NCBI RefSeq assembly: GCF_019443125.1
Contig: NZ_JAHYXK010000001.1
Coordinates: forward strand, 437,913-501,912
Source: Pontibacter aydingkolensis
GTDB lineage: Bacteria; Bacteroidota; Bacteroidia; Cytophagales; Hymenobacteraceae
Length of the DNA: 64,000 bases
Reading direction: 5' to 3'
Notes under the pieces: generated by a model
Databases searched by the model: none
Seen by the model: only the letters and a program-made list of their open reading frames with translations
What the model was told of the DNA's origin: nothing
Part shown: positions 51,594 through 60,874 of the stretch, one piece after another
Position numbering within the stretch: position 1 is the first letter of the stretch
How the letters are laid out: the number at the start of each line of letters is the position of its first letter
Translations under genes and position numbers: made by a program

Positions 51594-54194
51594 ATGATTA
51601 ACACGCTGATCGGGGATATTGGCCATGCGAGTGTGATTGTTGCTTTTGTAGCGGCCATCGTATCCTCTTACGCTTATTTTATGGCTTCCCGCGCCAAAGT
51701 AGAAGCTGCCGGCGATACCAGCTGGCGCAAACTGGCTCGTGGTGCTTTTTATGTACATGGTGCTGCCGTTTTCATGGTGATCTTTGCGCTGTTCAACATT
51801 ATTTACGAGCACCGCTACGAGTACTATTACGCCTGGAGCCACTCTTCTAACCATTTGCCGGTATACTATATGATCTCCTGTTTCTGGGAAGGTCAGGAGG
51901 GTTCTTTCCTACTGTGGATATTCTGGCATGTGTTGCTGGGTTTTGTATTAATTAACAGTAGCAAGAAAAATAAAGTATGGGAAGCGCCTGTAATGGGCAT
52001 CTTCTCTTTTGTGCAGCTTTTCCTTACCTCTATGATATTGGGCGTGGTGATCGGCGATCTGAAGATCGGTTCCTCTCCTTTTATACTTATGCGCGATTTC
52101 ATGACAGATGCGCCGGTGTTTGCCATGGATCCGAATTTTGTACCGCAGGATGGTACCGGCCTTAACCCGCTGTTACAAAACTACTGGATGGTAATTCACC
52201 CGCCAACGCTGTTTCTGGGCTTTGCCGCTACATTAGTACCATTTGCTTTTGCAATGGCCGGCCTATGGAAAGACAAGTTTGCTGAGTGGATACGTCCTGC
52301 CCTGCCATGGTCGCATTTTGCTGCGGTAACCTTAGGTATCGGTATTATGATGGGTGCTTACTGGGCTTACGAAACGCTTAACTTCGGTGGTTATTGGAAC
52401 TGGGACCCGGTTGAGAATGCAGTTTACATTCCCTGGCTGGTGCTTATAGGCGCTATCCATACCATGATCGCTTACCGCCGGGGCAAGTCTGGCCTTAAAG
52501 CCTCTTTTATACTTGTAATTACTTCGTTCATACTTATACTTTACGCTACCTTCTTAACACGTAGTGGTATATTGGGCAATGCATCTGTTCACTCGTTCAC
52601 AGACCTTGGTCTGTCGGGCCAGTTGTTTGCATACTTAGGCGCTTTTGCTGTTCTGGCCATTGTGCTGCTGGTTTATAAATGGAAACAGATTCCAACTTCT
52701 GAAAAAGAGCTATCTACTTACAGCGGTGAGTTCTGGGTGTTTATCGGGGCTATTGTACTTTGCCTTGCGGCTTTCCAGGTATTGTTTACCACTTCTATCC
52801 CGGTTTACAACTCATTCCTGGGCTTTATCGGCATAGAGTCCAATGCGGCACTGCCAGCAGATCAGATTGCACACTATACCAAGTTCCAGCTTTGGGCAGG
52901 CGTAGGTGTGGCTATACTTACAGGCATTGGTCAGCTGCTGTGGTGGCGCAAGGGCGATAAAGGTGGCTTTGTAGATGCCATTATGCTGCCAGGCATGCTT
53001 ACGCTTCTGTTCGCCAGCCTGATCATCGTACTTTCTAAACTGGGTGTTATTGGCAACGAGACCATCGATAACCCGGTTTATATCACCTTACTGGTTGCCT
53101 CTTTGTTTGCCGTTTTTGCTAACATGAGCATCATACTTAACTTACTGCATAAAAAAGTTACCCTTTCTGGAGGTGCTGTTGCCCACATTGGTATAGCCTT
53201 GATGCTGCTCGGGATACTTTTCTCTTCGGGTTATTCGAACATCATCTCACAAAATACTTCGGGCATGGTATACTCACGTGAGTTCCCGGAAGATATTAAC
53301 CGTGACAACGTACTGCTATGGCGCAATGCCCCGGTAGAGATGGACAAGTATACTGTTAGCTACCATGGCCAGTTCCAGGAAGTTAAAGGCGTACCGGGCT
53401 ATGTAAACCGTGAGTTGCTTTTCCCGACTGCAGATGAGTATAAAACCATTGCACGCGGCCAGATAAAAGTAGGCGATAAAATATACTTCGAGACAGGTGA
53501 CACCTTAGAAATGCACTCTCCGGAAAATACGTACTATGAAGTGCTGTATAAAGAACGCGAAGGCGACAAGACATTCACGCTTTACCCACGCGCACAGGTT
53601 AACCCTAACATGGGCTTACTAGCATCGCCTGACATTAAGCACTTTGCAGACAAAGACCTTTATACGCACGTTTCTTCTGTACCAGACCCTAACGAGGAAA
53701 AAGACTGGGGAGACCTGAAAGAGTATGAACTGGCTGCTGGCGACACGATTATTCTAAACGATTATGTAGCCCAGTTTAACGGTGCCGAAGTTATTAAAAC
53801 CGTACCAGGCATTACACTGAAAGAAGGTGATGTAGCGGTGCAGGCCGACCTGAAAATATTCGGGGAAAGAAAGACCTACCACGCCCACCCTGTTTTGATC
53901 TACAAAGACGGCATGGCTGGCTATTACCCTGAAGTGATCGGTGACTTAGGCTTGAGGTTAACACTGATGAACGTAGACCCCGCAAAAGGCACCTTTAAAT
54001 TTGGCGTGAACGCTACGCAAAAAGACTACATTATCTTAAAAGCAATGGAGAAGCCATTTGTAAACATACTTTGGATTGGTACCATTGTAATGTCGATTGG
54101 TTTTGTGATGGCCATTATGCGCCGCAACCAGGAAGGCGGCACTCCGAAAGTAGCCAAAAAGCAGAAAGAACCTAAAAAAGTACAGGCTGCTTAA
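51594..54194 (+). CDS. ccmF: Haem lyase-type protein CcmF, extended
   Basis: An 866-residue membrane protein that ligates haem to apocytochrome c. It has the WWD-type loop GGYWNWDPVENAVYIPW (Trp268-Asp271), conserved HPPTLFLGFAA, GSFLLWIFWH and FTDLGLSGQLF. About 15 helices occur in the first 620 residues, followed by a long periplasmic region (about 575-800) and a final helix (FVNILWIGTIVMSIGFVMA). It is about 200 residues longer than the E. coli protein, mainly in this C-terminal region. ccmA, ccmG and ccmH are not in the window. A terminator follows. Confidence 0.92.
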   Translation: MINTLIGDIGHASVIVAFVAAIVSSYAYFMASRAKVEAAGDTSWRKLARGAFYVHGAAVFMVIFALFNIIYEHRYEYYYAWSHSSNHLPVYYMISCFWEGQEGSFLLWIFWHVLLGFVLINSSKKNKVWEAPVMGIFSFVQLFLTSMILGVVIGDLKIGSSPFILMRDFMTDAPVFAMDPNFVPQDGTGLNPLLQNYWMVIHPPTLFLGFAATLVPFAFAMAGLWKDKFAEWIRPALPWSHFAAVTLGIGIMMGAYWAYETLNFGGYWNWDPVENAVYIPWLVLIGAIHTMIAYRRGKSGLKASFILVITSFILILYATFLTRSGILGNASVHSFTDLGLSGQLFAYLGAFAVLAIVLLVYKWKQIPTSEKELSTYSGEFWVFIGAIVLCLAAFQVLFTTSIPVYNSFLGFIGIESNAALPADQIAHYTKFQLWAGVGVAILTGIGQLLWWRKGDKGGFVDAIMLPGMLTLLFASLIIVLSKLGVIGNETIDNPVYITLLVASLFAVFANMSIILNLLHKKVTLSGGAVAHIGIALMLLGILFSSGYSNIISQNTSGMVYSREFPEDINRDNVLLWRNAPVEMDKYTVSYHGQFQEVKGVPGYVNRELLFPTADEYKTIARGQIKVGDKIYFETGDTLEMHSPENTYYEVLYKEREGDKTFTLYPRAQVNPNMGLLASPDIKHFADKDLYTHVSSVPDPNEEKDWGDLKEYELAAGDTIILNDYVAQFNGAEVIKTVPGITLKEGDVAVQADLKIFGERKTYHAHPVLIYKDGMAGYYPEVIGDLGLRLTLMNVDPAKGTFKFGVNATQKDYIILKAMEKPFVNILWIGTIVMSIGFVMAIMRRNQEGGTPKVAKKQKEPKKVQAA

Positions 54195-54216
54195 TTGTAG
54201 CTTTTTAAATTATAAG

Positions 54217-54248
54217 AAAGCCTTTACCGATATGGTAAAGGCTTTTTG
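54217..54248 (+). terminator. Terminator of the ccm operon
   Basis: Stem AAAGCCTTTACC / GGTAAAGGCTTT (54217-54228, 54234-54245) followed by a T-run. Confidence 0.88.
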
Positions 54249-54296
54249 CTTTATAGGGCCATAGCCATTAACTTGGTGTTGCCTTAGCGCTGAAGT

Positions 54297-55091
54297 ATGA
54301 CTAACACAGAAAAAAAGTATAACATAGCTTTTGTTGGGGCTGGCAATGTAGCCTGGCACCTGGCGCAGGCATTTACGGCAGCTGGCCATACAGTGGTAGC
54401 AGTTTATAGCCGTAGCGCAGCATCCAGGGAAGAGTTGGCGGGTATACTTCCTAATGCAGCGCCTGTCTCTGTCCCTGACTTTACTGGCCTTGCTGTTGAC
54501 GTTATACTCATTGCCGTACCCGATGCCGCTTTACAAAGTATAACCTCTGAGCTTAAGGTAAAACCTGGCACCACTGTAGCCCATACTTCCGGCTCGCAGC
54601 CTTTGGCTATACTCCAGCATATACAAGGTGCAATGCCGGCTGTATTTTACCCGCTTCAAACTTTCTCTAAAACCAAAGACCTGGACCTGAAAAAGGTGCC
54701 TATACTTTTAGAAGCGACTCAGGAAAGTGTAGTGCAACAACTGGAATGCCTGGCTCAAAGTATAAGCGGTAAAGTACATGAAATAGATTCTGATGCACGC
54801 CGCCAGATACACCTTGCCGCCGTATTCGCTTGCAACTTTACGAATCATTTATTGGGAATTAGCCAACAACTGCTGCAGGAAGCCAATTTGCCAACGGAGC
54901 TTTTACATCCCTTAGTACAGGAGACCGTAGCCAAAGCCATGCAGCAAAATCCTTACCTGGTACAAACCGGCCCCGCCATCCGCCACGACAACAACGTGAT
55001 ACAGGCACACCTTCATATGTTACAGGAGCATCCTTTATTTAAAGAAATCTACCAGAAACTGACAGAAAGCATACAAGCTACCAAAGTATAA
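54297..55091 (+). CDS. DUF2520 / Rossmann-like NAD(P)-binding protein
   Basis: A 264-residue protein with an N-terminal Rossmann fold (NIAFVGAGNVAWHLAQAF, GxGxxx, then VVAVYSRS) and a helical DUF2520 domain (about 130-260), with HTSGSQPLAILQHI and FYPLQTFSKTKDLDL, RRQIHLAAVFACNFTNHL. The family resembles ketopantoate or pyrroline-5-carboxylate reductases but has no assigned reaction. ATG at 54297. Confidence 0.85.
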   Translation: MTNTEKKYNIAFVGAGNVAWHLAQAFTAAGHTVVAVYSRSAASREELAGILPNAAPVSVPDFTGLAVDVILIAVPDAALQSITSELKVKPGTTVAHTSGSQPLAILQHIQGAMPAVFYPLQTFSKTKDLDLKKVPILLEATQESVVQQLECLAQSISGKVHEIDSDARRQIHLAAVFACNFTNHLLGISQQLLQEANLPTELLHPLVQETVAKAMQQNPYLVQTGPAIRHDNNVIQAHLHMLQEHPLFKEIYQKLTESIQATKV

Positions 55092-55163
55092 CTTTTTGCG
55101 ATGGCAGAGGTTAAACAGAATGGCCAACAAGCTTGTATGCTTTGATTCGGAAGGCAGGCTTTG

Positions 55164-55171
55164 TACCTTTG
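55164..55171 (+). promoter_or_regulatory. Promoter -7 element of the ferredoxin gene
   Basis: TACCTTTG with a TTTG 19 bases upstream (55141-55144) gives the full Bacteroidota TTTG-N19-TAnnTTTG layout. It is 23 bases from the ATG. Confidence 0.65.
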
Positions 55172-55193
55172 CACTTTAAATTGAGATGCACTA

Positions 55194-55523
55194 ATGAAAG
55201 TAGTAAATATAACCTTTAAGTTTTCAGATGGCACGCCGGATGAGGTACACCCGGCAGTAGAGGGCGAGTCGGTTCTGGATGTGGCGCTTAACAACGACAT
55301 AAAACTGCAGCACAACTGTGGCGGCGTTTGCGGATGCAGCACCTGCCACGTGTACATAGAAGCCGGCATGGACGACCTGCCTGAGATCTCTGATAAAGAA
55401 GAAGATTACATTGACCGTGCCGTGGACCCGCGCATTAACTCCAGGCTTGGCTGCCAATGCGTAATACAAGGCAACGAAGACATTGTAGTTACCATACCTG
55501 AGCAGGATTTCCTAGGGCACTAG
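55194..55523 (+). CDS. fdx: 2Fe-2S ferredoxin (adrenodoxin/Fdx type)
   Basis: A 109-residue ferredoxin. The cluster ligands are in HNCGGVCGCSTCHVYI (three Cys) and in LGCQC. The DKEEDYIDRAVDPRINSRLGCQC region is typical of the isc ferredoxin, which gives electrons for iron-sulfur cluster assembly. It is followed 96 bases later by an iscX-like gene, which supports an isc role. iscS and iscU are not in the window. Confidence 0.9.
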   Translation: MKVVNITFKFSDGTPDEVHPAVEGESVLDVALNNDIKLQHNCGGVCGCSTCHVYIEAGMDDLPEISDKEEDYIDRAVDPRINSRLGCQCVIQGNEDIVVTIPEQDFLGH

Positions 55524-55619
55524 CCTATATTGCCGAATGCCTGAATTGTTAAATCATCTGGACAGTTCACAAAATCAATTTCAGCCATTCAGCCATCAAA
55601 CCATTAAACTATTAAAAAG

Positions 55620-55862
55620 ATGAATAAAAATTACGAGCCGCCAATCCATTGGAACGATTACGAAGACATCGCCATGGCGCTTTACGAAAAGTTCGGCGAC
55701 GACTTCTCTGAGTCAAAAATATACCGTGTGCGTTTTACGGAGCTGTTGGAGTGGATACTATCGCTGCCAAACTTTGAAGGCAAGCGCGAAGAAGCCAACG
55801 AAGGCCACCTGGAGCAGATACAGGCAGCCTGGGTATATGAGTGGCGCGACAACCAGGACTAA
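55620..55862 (+). CDS. iscX: Iron-sulfur cluster assembly protein IscX
   Basis: An 80-residue acidic protein matching IscX: IHWNDYEDIAMALYEKFGDDF, IYRVRFTELLEWILSLPNFEG, then EEANEGHLEQIQAAWVYEWRD. IscX regulates IscS by competing with frataxin/iron. It follows fdx, as in the E. coli isc operon, although the other isc genes are absent here. No signal peptide. Confidence 0.88.
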   Translation: MNKNYEPPIHWNDYEDIAMALYEKFGDDFSESKIYRVRFTELLEWILSLPNFEGKREEANEGHLEQIQAAWVYEWRDNQD

Positions 55863-55908
55863 TTCCAGGCTAGCGATTTCGCATATATCGTATAAATTAT
55901 ATACTTTT

Positions 55909-55938
55909 AAAGGTTCTTTCTCGAGAAGAACCTTTTTT
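55909..55938 (+). terminator. Terminator after iscX
   Basis: Stem AAAGGTTCTT / AAGAACCTTT around TCTCG, followed by a T-run. Confidence 0.8.
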
Positions 55939-55951
55939 ATTTTATATACTT

Positions 55952-56449
55952 ATGCCAATTACCCAAACAGACCTCACCCGCATTAATACTTTTGTTTTTG
56001 ATGTTGACGGCGTTTTAACCGACGGACTGCTATACTGTTTTGCCGACGGAGAGCAGGTGCGCGCCTTTAATATTAAAGACGGTTTTGCCATAAAGCACGC
56101 CATTAGCCAGGGTTATAATGTAGCTATCATTTCAGGCAAGAACGAACCCGGTGTACGCAAACGCCTGGAGCAGTTAAACATCGAGAACATTTTCCTGGGC
56201 ATAGATGAGAAAACAGATGTGCTGGAAGATTACCTGTATACGCAAGGAATACACCCCGCAACAGTAGCGTATATGGGCGACGATATGCCTGATTACGAAG
56301 TGATGCAGCGGTGTGGTTTAAGAGCCTGTCCTGCCGATGCAGCTGATGATATTCAGGAAATATCAACCTTTGTTTCTACCAAAAATGGCGGCAAAGGTGC
56401 TGTGCGGGAGCTAATTGAGACCATAATGAAGGCACAGGACACTTGGTAA
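55952..56449 (+). CDS. kdsC: KDO-8-phosphate phosphatase-like HAD protein
   Basis: A 165-residue HAD-superfamily (C0 subclass) phosphatase that would turn 3-deoxy-D-manno-octulosonate 8-phosphate into KDO for lipopolysaccharide. Motifs: FDVDGVLTDG (I), ISGK (II), Lys in EKTDVLEDY (III), MGDDMPDYEVM (IV). Length is standard for KdsC. It is alone, starting at ATG 55952 after the iscX terminator. Confidence 0.9.
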   Translation: MPITQTDLTRINTFVFDVDGVLTDGLLYCFADGEQVRAFNIKDGFAIKHAISQGYNVAIISGKNEPGVRKRLEQLNIENIFLGIDEKTDVLEDYLYTQGIHPATVAYMGDDMPDYEVMQRCGLRACPADAADDIQEISTFVSTKNGGKGAVRELIETIMKAQDTW

Positions 56450-56568
56450 TTATAATACTATGTCTTTTTTGCAATTTTATATAAATTTCCTCTTAATATA
56501 GTATTGCATATATTAAAACTATTCATTACATTTCGCATAGATTTAATTACAATTATTTATTCATTTTT
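56450..56568 (+). other. A+T-rich leader of the cold-shock gene
   Basis: This 119-base A+T-rich stretch precedes the cold-shock gene. Cold-shock mRNAs often have long structured leaders acting as thermosensors; no particular fold can be claimed from reading. Confidence 0.35.
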
Positions 56569-56763
56569 ATGAAAACAGGAAAAGTAAAGTTCTTTATTGA
56601 ATCAAAAGGTTTCGGTTTCATTACGGAAGATGAGACCAACGAAGATTTCTTTGTGCATGTAACAGGCCTAAACGGTGTTCAGATCCAGCAGCACGATCGT
56701 GTTGAGTTTGACACACAGGAGGGTAAAAAAGGAATTAACGCTGTAAACGTGAAAAGAATATAG
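56569..56763 (+). CDS. Cold-shock domain protein
   Basis: A 64-residue CspA-type protein that binds single-stranded nucleic acid as an RNA chaperone. The RNP1 motif KGFGFITE and RNP2 motif DFFVHVTG are both present. It has its own promoter region and a terminator at 56792, so it is monocistronic. Confidence 0.95.
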   Translation: MKTGKVKFFIESKGFGFITEDETNEDFFVHVTGLNGVQIQQHDRVEFDTQEGKKGINAVNVKRI

Positions 56764-56791
56764 TTATACATATACTCTACCGTTACAGAAG

Positions 56792-56821
56792 AAGCCCTTG
56801 TTTTATGCAAGGGCTTTTTTT
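56792..56821 (+). terminator. Terminator of the cold-shock gene
   Basis: Stem AAGCCCTTG / CAAGGGCTT followed by a T-run. Confidence 0.87.
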
Positions 56822-56877
56822 ATGGCTTGTCTTTATTAGTTAGGGCGTTAACTTTACGGCTGCAACGCATAACCTCT

Positions 56878-57723
56878 GTGAAAACCATTCTCCGACTTAT
56901 ACGATTTCCTAACCTGGTACTGATAGTGCTAAGCCAGGCGCTTGCGCAAGCCTGCTTGTTGGCCGAGGGAGTTAATTGGAGCAAAGCCCTTGAGCCCGGT
57001 TTCCTCTATTTAACTTTGTCTACTGTTCTAATTGCTGCGGCAGGCTACATTATCAACGATTATTACGATGTAAAGATAGACGCTATTAATAAGCCGGGCA
57101 GGTTGTTGATTGGACGCAAGATACGGCGCAGGCGGGCCATGTTCGCGCACCTTATACTTTCGTTTATCGGGGTAGCCGGAGGTTTATGGCTGTCTGTGCC
57201 TGTTGGTTTAATTAACCTGGGGGCGGTGCTGCTATTATGGGGATACTCTGCACGCTTAAAAAAGATGCTGCTGATAGGCAATGTGGTAATCTCGCTTCTG
57301 TCGGCGTCTATGTTGCTTGTAGTAGCCGTTTACGCCAATACTTTGAACAACATTACTATAGGGTACGCGCTTTTCGCCTTGATCATCTCGCTTATCCGTG
57401 AAATAATCAAAGACATGGAAGACGTAAAAGGCGATGCATCCTTCGATTGCCGTACTTTACCCATCGTTGCAGGACTAAGAAACACAAAACTGGTATTGTA
57501 CCCGCTTATCGCTATTTTCCAGGCTTTTCTTATAGTGGTTATACTTCATTCCAGAACCCCTCTCCTGCACGATGTTTACATGGCTATACTTGTACTTGCC
57601 CCAAGTATATGGCTGCTGCTTAAGCTCATTCGCGCAGACCGCAGAAGGGATTTTACTTTCCTTAGTAACCTGAACAAGCTGATTATGCTAACTGGCATAC
57701 TTTCGATGCTGCTGGTTGGCTAA
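56878..57723 (+). CDS. UbiA-family prenyltransferase
   Basis: A 281-residue membrane protein (from GTG 56878) with about eight helices. The two Asp-rich motifs that bind prenyl diphosphate through Mg2+ are INDYYDVKIDAINKPGR and, later, DMEDVKGDASFDCRTLP. It is close to the geranylgeranylglycerol-phosphate geranylgeranyltransferase-like group of Bacteroidota, though the true acceptor is unknown. The GTG before KTILRLIRFPNLV was chosen because it gives the family's usual start; TTG 56827 would add 17 residues. Confidence 0.86.
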   Translation: MKTILRLIRFPNLVLIVLSQALAQACLLAEGVNWSKALEPGFLYLTLSTVLIAAAGYIINDYYDVKIDAINKPGRLLIGRKIRRRRAMFAHLILSFIGVAGGLWLSVPVGLINLGAVLLLWGYSARLKKMLLIGNVVISLLSASMLLVVAVYANTLNNITIGYALFALIISLIREIIKDMEDVKGDASFDCRTLPIVAGLRNTKLVLYPLIAIFQAFLIVVILHSRTPLLHDVYMAILVLAPSIWLLLKLIRADRRRDFTFLSNLNKLIMLTGILSMLLVG

Positions 57724-57894
57724 CAAGAGAAGCATAAATAAACTGCAATCTTACTTATTTCACTTGTAGACCTTGTGAGCTTAGAACCAGGTTTGTATTC
57801 CCAGGTGCAAGTTACCGCAAAGTACGCTAAGAATTAGGCAGAGGGCGCAAAGCCTTATAGATTTATACGTGAAGTCAGGTAGATAACAAACAAA

Positions 57895-57928
57895 AAAAGG
57901 GCCTGCCGGAAAACCGGCAGGCCCTTTT
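57895..57928. terminator. Bidirectional terminator
   Basis: Perfect 15-bp stem AAAAGGGCCTGCCGG / CCGGCAGGCCCTTTT around AAAA, with flanking A and T runs. It ends the 57946-60576 gene on the minus strand. Confidence 0.9.
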
Positions 57929-57945
57929 AAAAAGTATGAGTAAGA

Positions 57946-60576
57946 CTAACGAACTATCACACGCTGTGTGTTGATGTTGTTGCCGTCCTGGATCCTTACA
58001 ACGTAAGTTCCCTTAGCAACTTTGCTCAGGTCAAGCTCAACTACACCGTTTACGTTGCTTTTAGCAACTACTGCACGGCCCATCATATCAATAACCTGGA
58101 TGTTAGCATTTCTGGCGTTTACCAGGTCAACTTTAACAGCACCAGTTGTTAAGGTAGGATATACAGCAAAGCCACCTTTCTCGAAGCCTTTCTTGATGCT
58201 GGTTGCAGTCTTAACCTCTACGCTTTCAGAAGCTGTCGCAACTACGGCACCACCATCAACATTAACCAGGTCTAAAGTATAAGCATAAGTACCGGCAGCG
58301 TTAAACGTAGCTCTGAAACCTAATGAATTGATGTCGCTGAGTGCCATTCCAGTTGCAGGTCCGATTAGGGCAACACCATTCTCGAATGCAATTGTCTGGT
58401 ACTCGCTCTGATCATTAAGGTACTCCAGTACAATGTTTGCAGCTTTAGAAGCATCAGCCAGTGTTAAGCGACCACGCACCATTGTAGCAGGATTTACATC
58501 GTTTGCTGTAGCTGTAGCTGTAAACATTTTGGCAGCATCTTTCTCTACTTCCTGGCCATTTAATGTAGTGGCAACTGTAGCACCAACAAACGCACTTACA
58601 ACAACGCTCTCGTTAGAAGTAGCTAATACTGTATTGTCAGAAACTCTTACCAATTCTACCTTGTAGCCATATGTAGCTGCTGCATCAAACGTAGCTCTTA
58701 ACTTCAGGCCATTAATGTTGCTCAGCATCATTCCGCCAGCAGGGCCGATTGTTACTACTCCGTCAGTGCCGATTGCAATTGGCTTGTAAGTATTATCAGT
58801 GTCGAAGTACTCTAGTGTAATGTCATCTGCCTGTGCTGGAGTAGTTAATGCAAGGCGACCAAGCACCATTGTGGCAGGATCTATATCACCGGCTGTAGCA
58901 GTAATAGTAAACTCTTCAGCTCTTGTAGTTTTAACATTTGCTTTCTGATCCAAAGTAGTAGCTATGCTTGCATTCTGGAAGGCAGCCACTGTTACGCTTT
59001 CGTTTGAAGATGCAACAACAGTTTCAGTTGTGCCTGCAGTTACCAGGGCTAAAGTATAAGCATAAGTCCCGGCTTCATCAAATGTAACTCTGATGGCAGT
59101 AGTTGCATCTGCAAGTGGATAACCGGTTGTCGGGCCAAAGTAAGCCACACCGTTCTCATTAATTGAAATAGCCTCGTAAGTATTTTCTCCAGTACGTAAC
59201 TCAAGTGTTACATTTTCTCTCTGAGCTGCGTTGGCAAGTGTTAACTTGGCAAGCACTTCCGTGCCAGCATTGTCGTTAGCATTTATCGTTACATTAGCAG
59301 TTTGAGGCACAGTAGTTTTAACACCTGTTCTGTTGTTTAGGTCAGATGCGATAGTAGCATTAACAAAGGCTCTAACCACTACACTTTCGTTAGAAGTAGC
59401 GATTACTTCGTTACCTTCTATTTTGATCAACTCTAAAGTATAACCATAAGTACCGGCAGCAGCAAAAGTAGCTTTGAAGTCAAGACCGCTCAGGTCGCTG
59501 ATTGGCATTCCACCCGCTGGACCGATTGTAACAACACCATCAGTGCCAATTATGATCTCTTTGTAAGTATTGTCTGTATCAAGGTATTCTAATTTGATAT
59601 CATCTACCTGAGCTGGGTTAGTTAATGTAAGCTTACCAAGTACCATTGTAGTAGGTGCCCATGTGCCAGCAGTGGCAGATGCTTTGAAATCTTCTGCAAT
59701 AGTAGCCACTACATCAGCTCTGTTATGCAGGGTAGTAGCAATAGTAGCACCCCGAACTACGGTTACAGTTTCTGATTTTGTAGCAATGGCAACACCATCT
59801 GTTCTCATTAACTTAAAAGTATAGTTATATACTCCTACCTCAGAGAAAACAATTTTGTACAGGTTCTCTCCTACAGCTCCTGCATCTGCCAATGGGTAAC
59901 CACCCTCAGGACCAACAGTTGCAACGCCATTCTCAAAAGTTACTTCTACAAATCCCGTACCTTGGGCGTTAGTCGCGCGGTAAAGCTTCACGTTTTGTGC
60001 ATGTGCAGGATCTGTAAATGTCAGGGTAAGGTTAACCATTTCTCCGGCTCTGTCACCGGCAGTTACGATTGGATGGAATAAGTAACCTTTATTGGTTTTG
60101 ATATCTGTATAGTTATCAAGTGTACTATCAAGTGTTGGCTCGTTGAAGTTAACAGTTACTGTACTGGTTACACTACCAGGTAAAGGGTCTCCTGAGGCTA
60201 CATCGCGCAGTTCTAAAGTATAGCCAACTGTGCCTACTACTGAAAATTTAACAATAAACTCCTCTGTACGGTCTGTAAGTGGATAAATGCCTAAAACAGC
60301 CTCAGTGCCATCAAAAGTAATAGCAGTTCCGGCTGCAGTTTTTAACGCAGTGTTTGCTGCAAAAGTAGCAGCATTATCACCGGTCAGTTTCAAAACGACT
60401 TTAACATTCTCAGCAGTTGCGTCATTTTTTGCAACGTTGACATCAAACGTAACCTCGGAGTGTGCCTTTACGGTGGCTGGAAGTGTGGTGGCTATCGTAG
60501 CCTGCGCCCACGCATTGCTAATGGACCCTATCATGGCCACAAGCGCGATCATTAAAAAGCGTAAATGTGTTTTCAT
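57946..60576 (-). CDS. T9SS cargo protein with six ~127-residue repeats
   Basis: About 876 residues from ATG 60576. A signal peptide (LMIALVAMIGSISNAWAQ) is followed by six Ig-like repeats of about 127 residues, each beginning near ATIATTL or similar and containing GVVTIGPAGGM-type loops and FxAAGTYGYTLEL strands; repeats 3, 5 and 6 are closest. The C-terminal domain (about 797-876) is a type A T9SS sorting signal: FAVYPTLTTGAVKVDL, IQVIDMMGRAVV and GTYVVRIQDGNNINTQRVIV. It is secreted and likely anchored at the surface. Function unknown. Confidence 0.85.
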   Translation of the reverse strand: MKTHLRFLMIALVAMIGSISNAWAQATIATTLPATVKAHSEVTFDVNVAKNDATAENVKVVLKLTGDNAATFAANTALKTAAGTAITFDGTEAVLGIYPLTDRTEEFIVKFSVVGTVGYTLELRDVASGDPLPGSVTSTVTVNFNEPTLDSTLDNYTDIKTNKGYLFHPIVTAGDRAGEMVNLTLTFTDPAHAQNVKLYRATNAQGTGFVEVTFENGVATVGPEGGYPLADAGAVGENLYKIVFSEVGVYNYTFKLMRTDGVAIATKSETVTVVRGATIATTLHNRADVVATIAEDFKASATAGTWAPTTMVLGKLTLTNPAQVDDIKLEYLDTDNTYKEIIIGTDGVVTIGPAGGMPISDLSGLDFKATFAAAGTYGYTLELIKIEGNEVIATSNESVVVRAFVNATIASDLNNRTGVKTTVPQTANVTINANDNAGTEVLAKLTLANAAQRENVTLELRTGENTYEAISINENGVAYFGPTTGYPLADATTAIRVTFDEAGTYAYTLALVTAGTTETVVASSNESVTVAAFQNASIATTLDQKANVKTTRAEEFTITATAGDIDPATMVLGRLALTTPAQADDITLEYFDTDNTYKPIAIGTDGVVTIGPAGGMMLSNINGLKLRATFDAAATYGYKVELVRVSDNTVLATSNESVVVSAFVGATVATTLNGQEVEKDAAKMFTATATANDVNPATMVRGRLTLADASKAANIVLEYLNDQSEYQTIAFENGVALIGPATGMALSDINSLGFRATFNAAGTYAYTLDLVNVDGGAVVATASESVEVKTATSIKKGFEKGGFAVYPTLTTGAVKVDLVNARNANIQVIDMMGRAVVAKSNVNGVVELDLSKVAKGTYVVRIQDGNNINTQRVIVR

Positions 60577-60817
60577 CAAAAAAGTTGGTTAAGTGAAAAA
60601 TTAATAGCGATAAATAATAAAGGGAGGAACACTGCCATGGGCAGTCTGGGAAGTTTGGTCTGTTTCATAGGCGCATGGTATGTTTCAGCTTTAAATATAA
60701 CATGTATTTATTTAAATATAAAGATATATATTAATAATTATTATCATATTCCTTTGTCATTTATAACAAAAGGCACACAAACACATAGTCTTCTTAATAA
60801 AGCACAGGTCAGCCATA

Positions 60818-60854
60818 GCAAAAAGGCCCGGAGTTCTTCCCCGGGCCTTTTTGC
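60818..60854. terminator. Bidirectional terminator
   Basis: 14-bp stem GCAAAAAGGCCCGG / CCGGGCCTTTTTGC, just past the stop of the 372-residue T9SS protein on the minus strand. Confidence 0.88.
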
Positions 60855-60874
60855 TATTTATATTATTAATGCTA

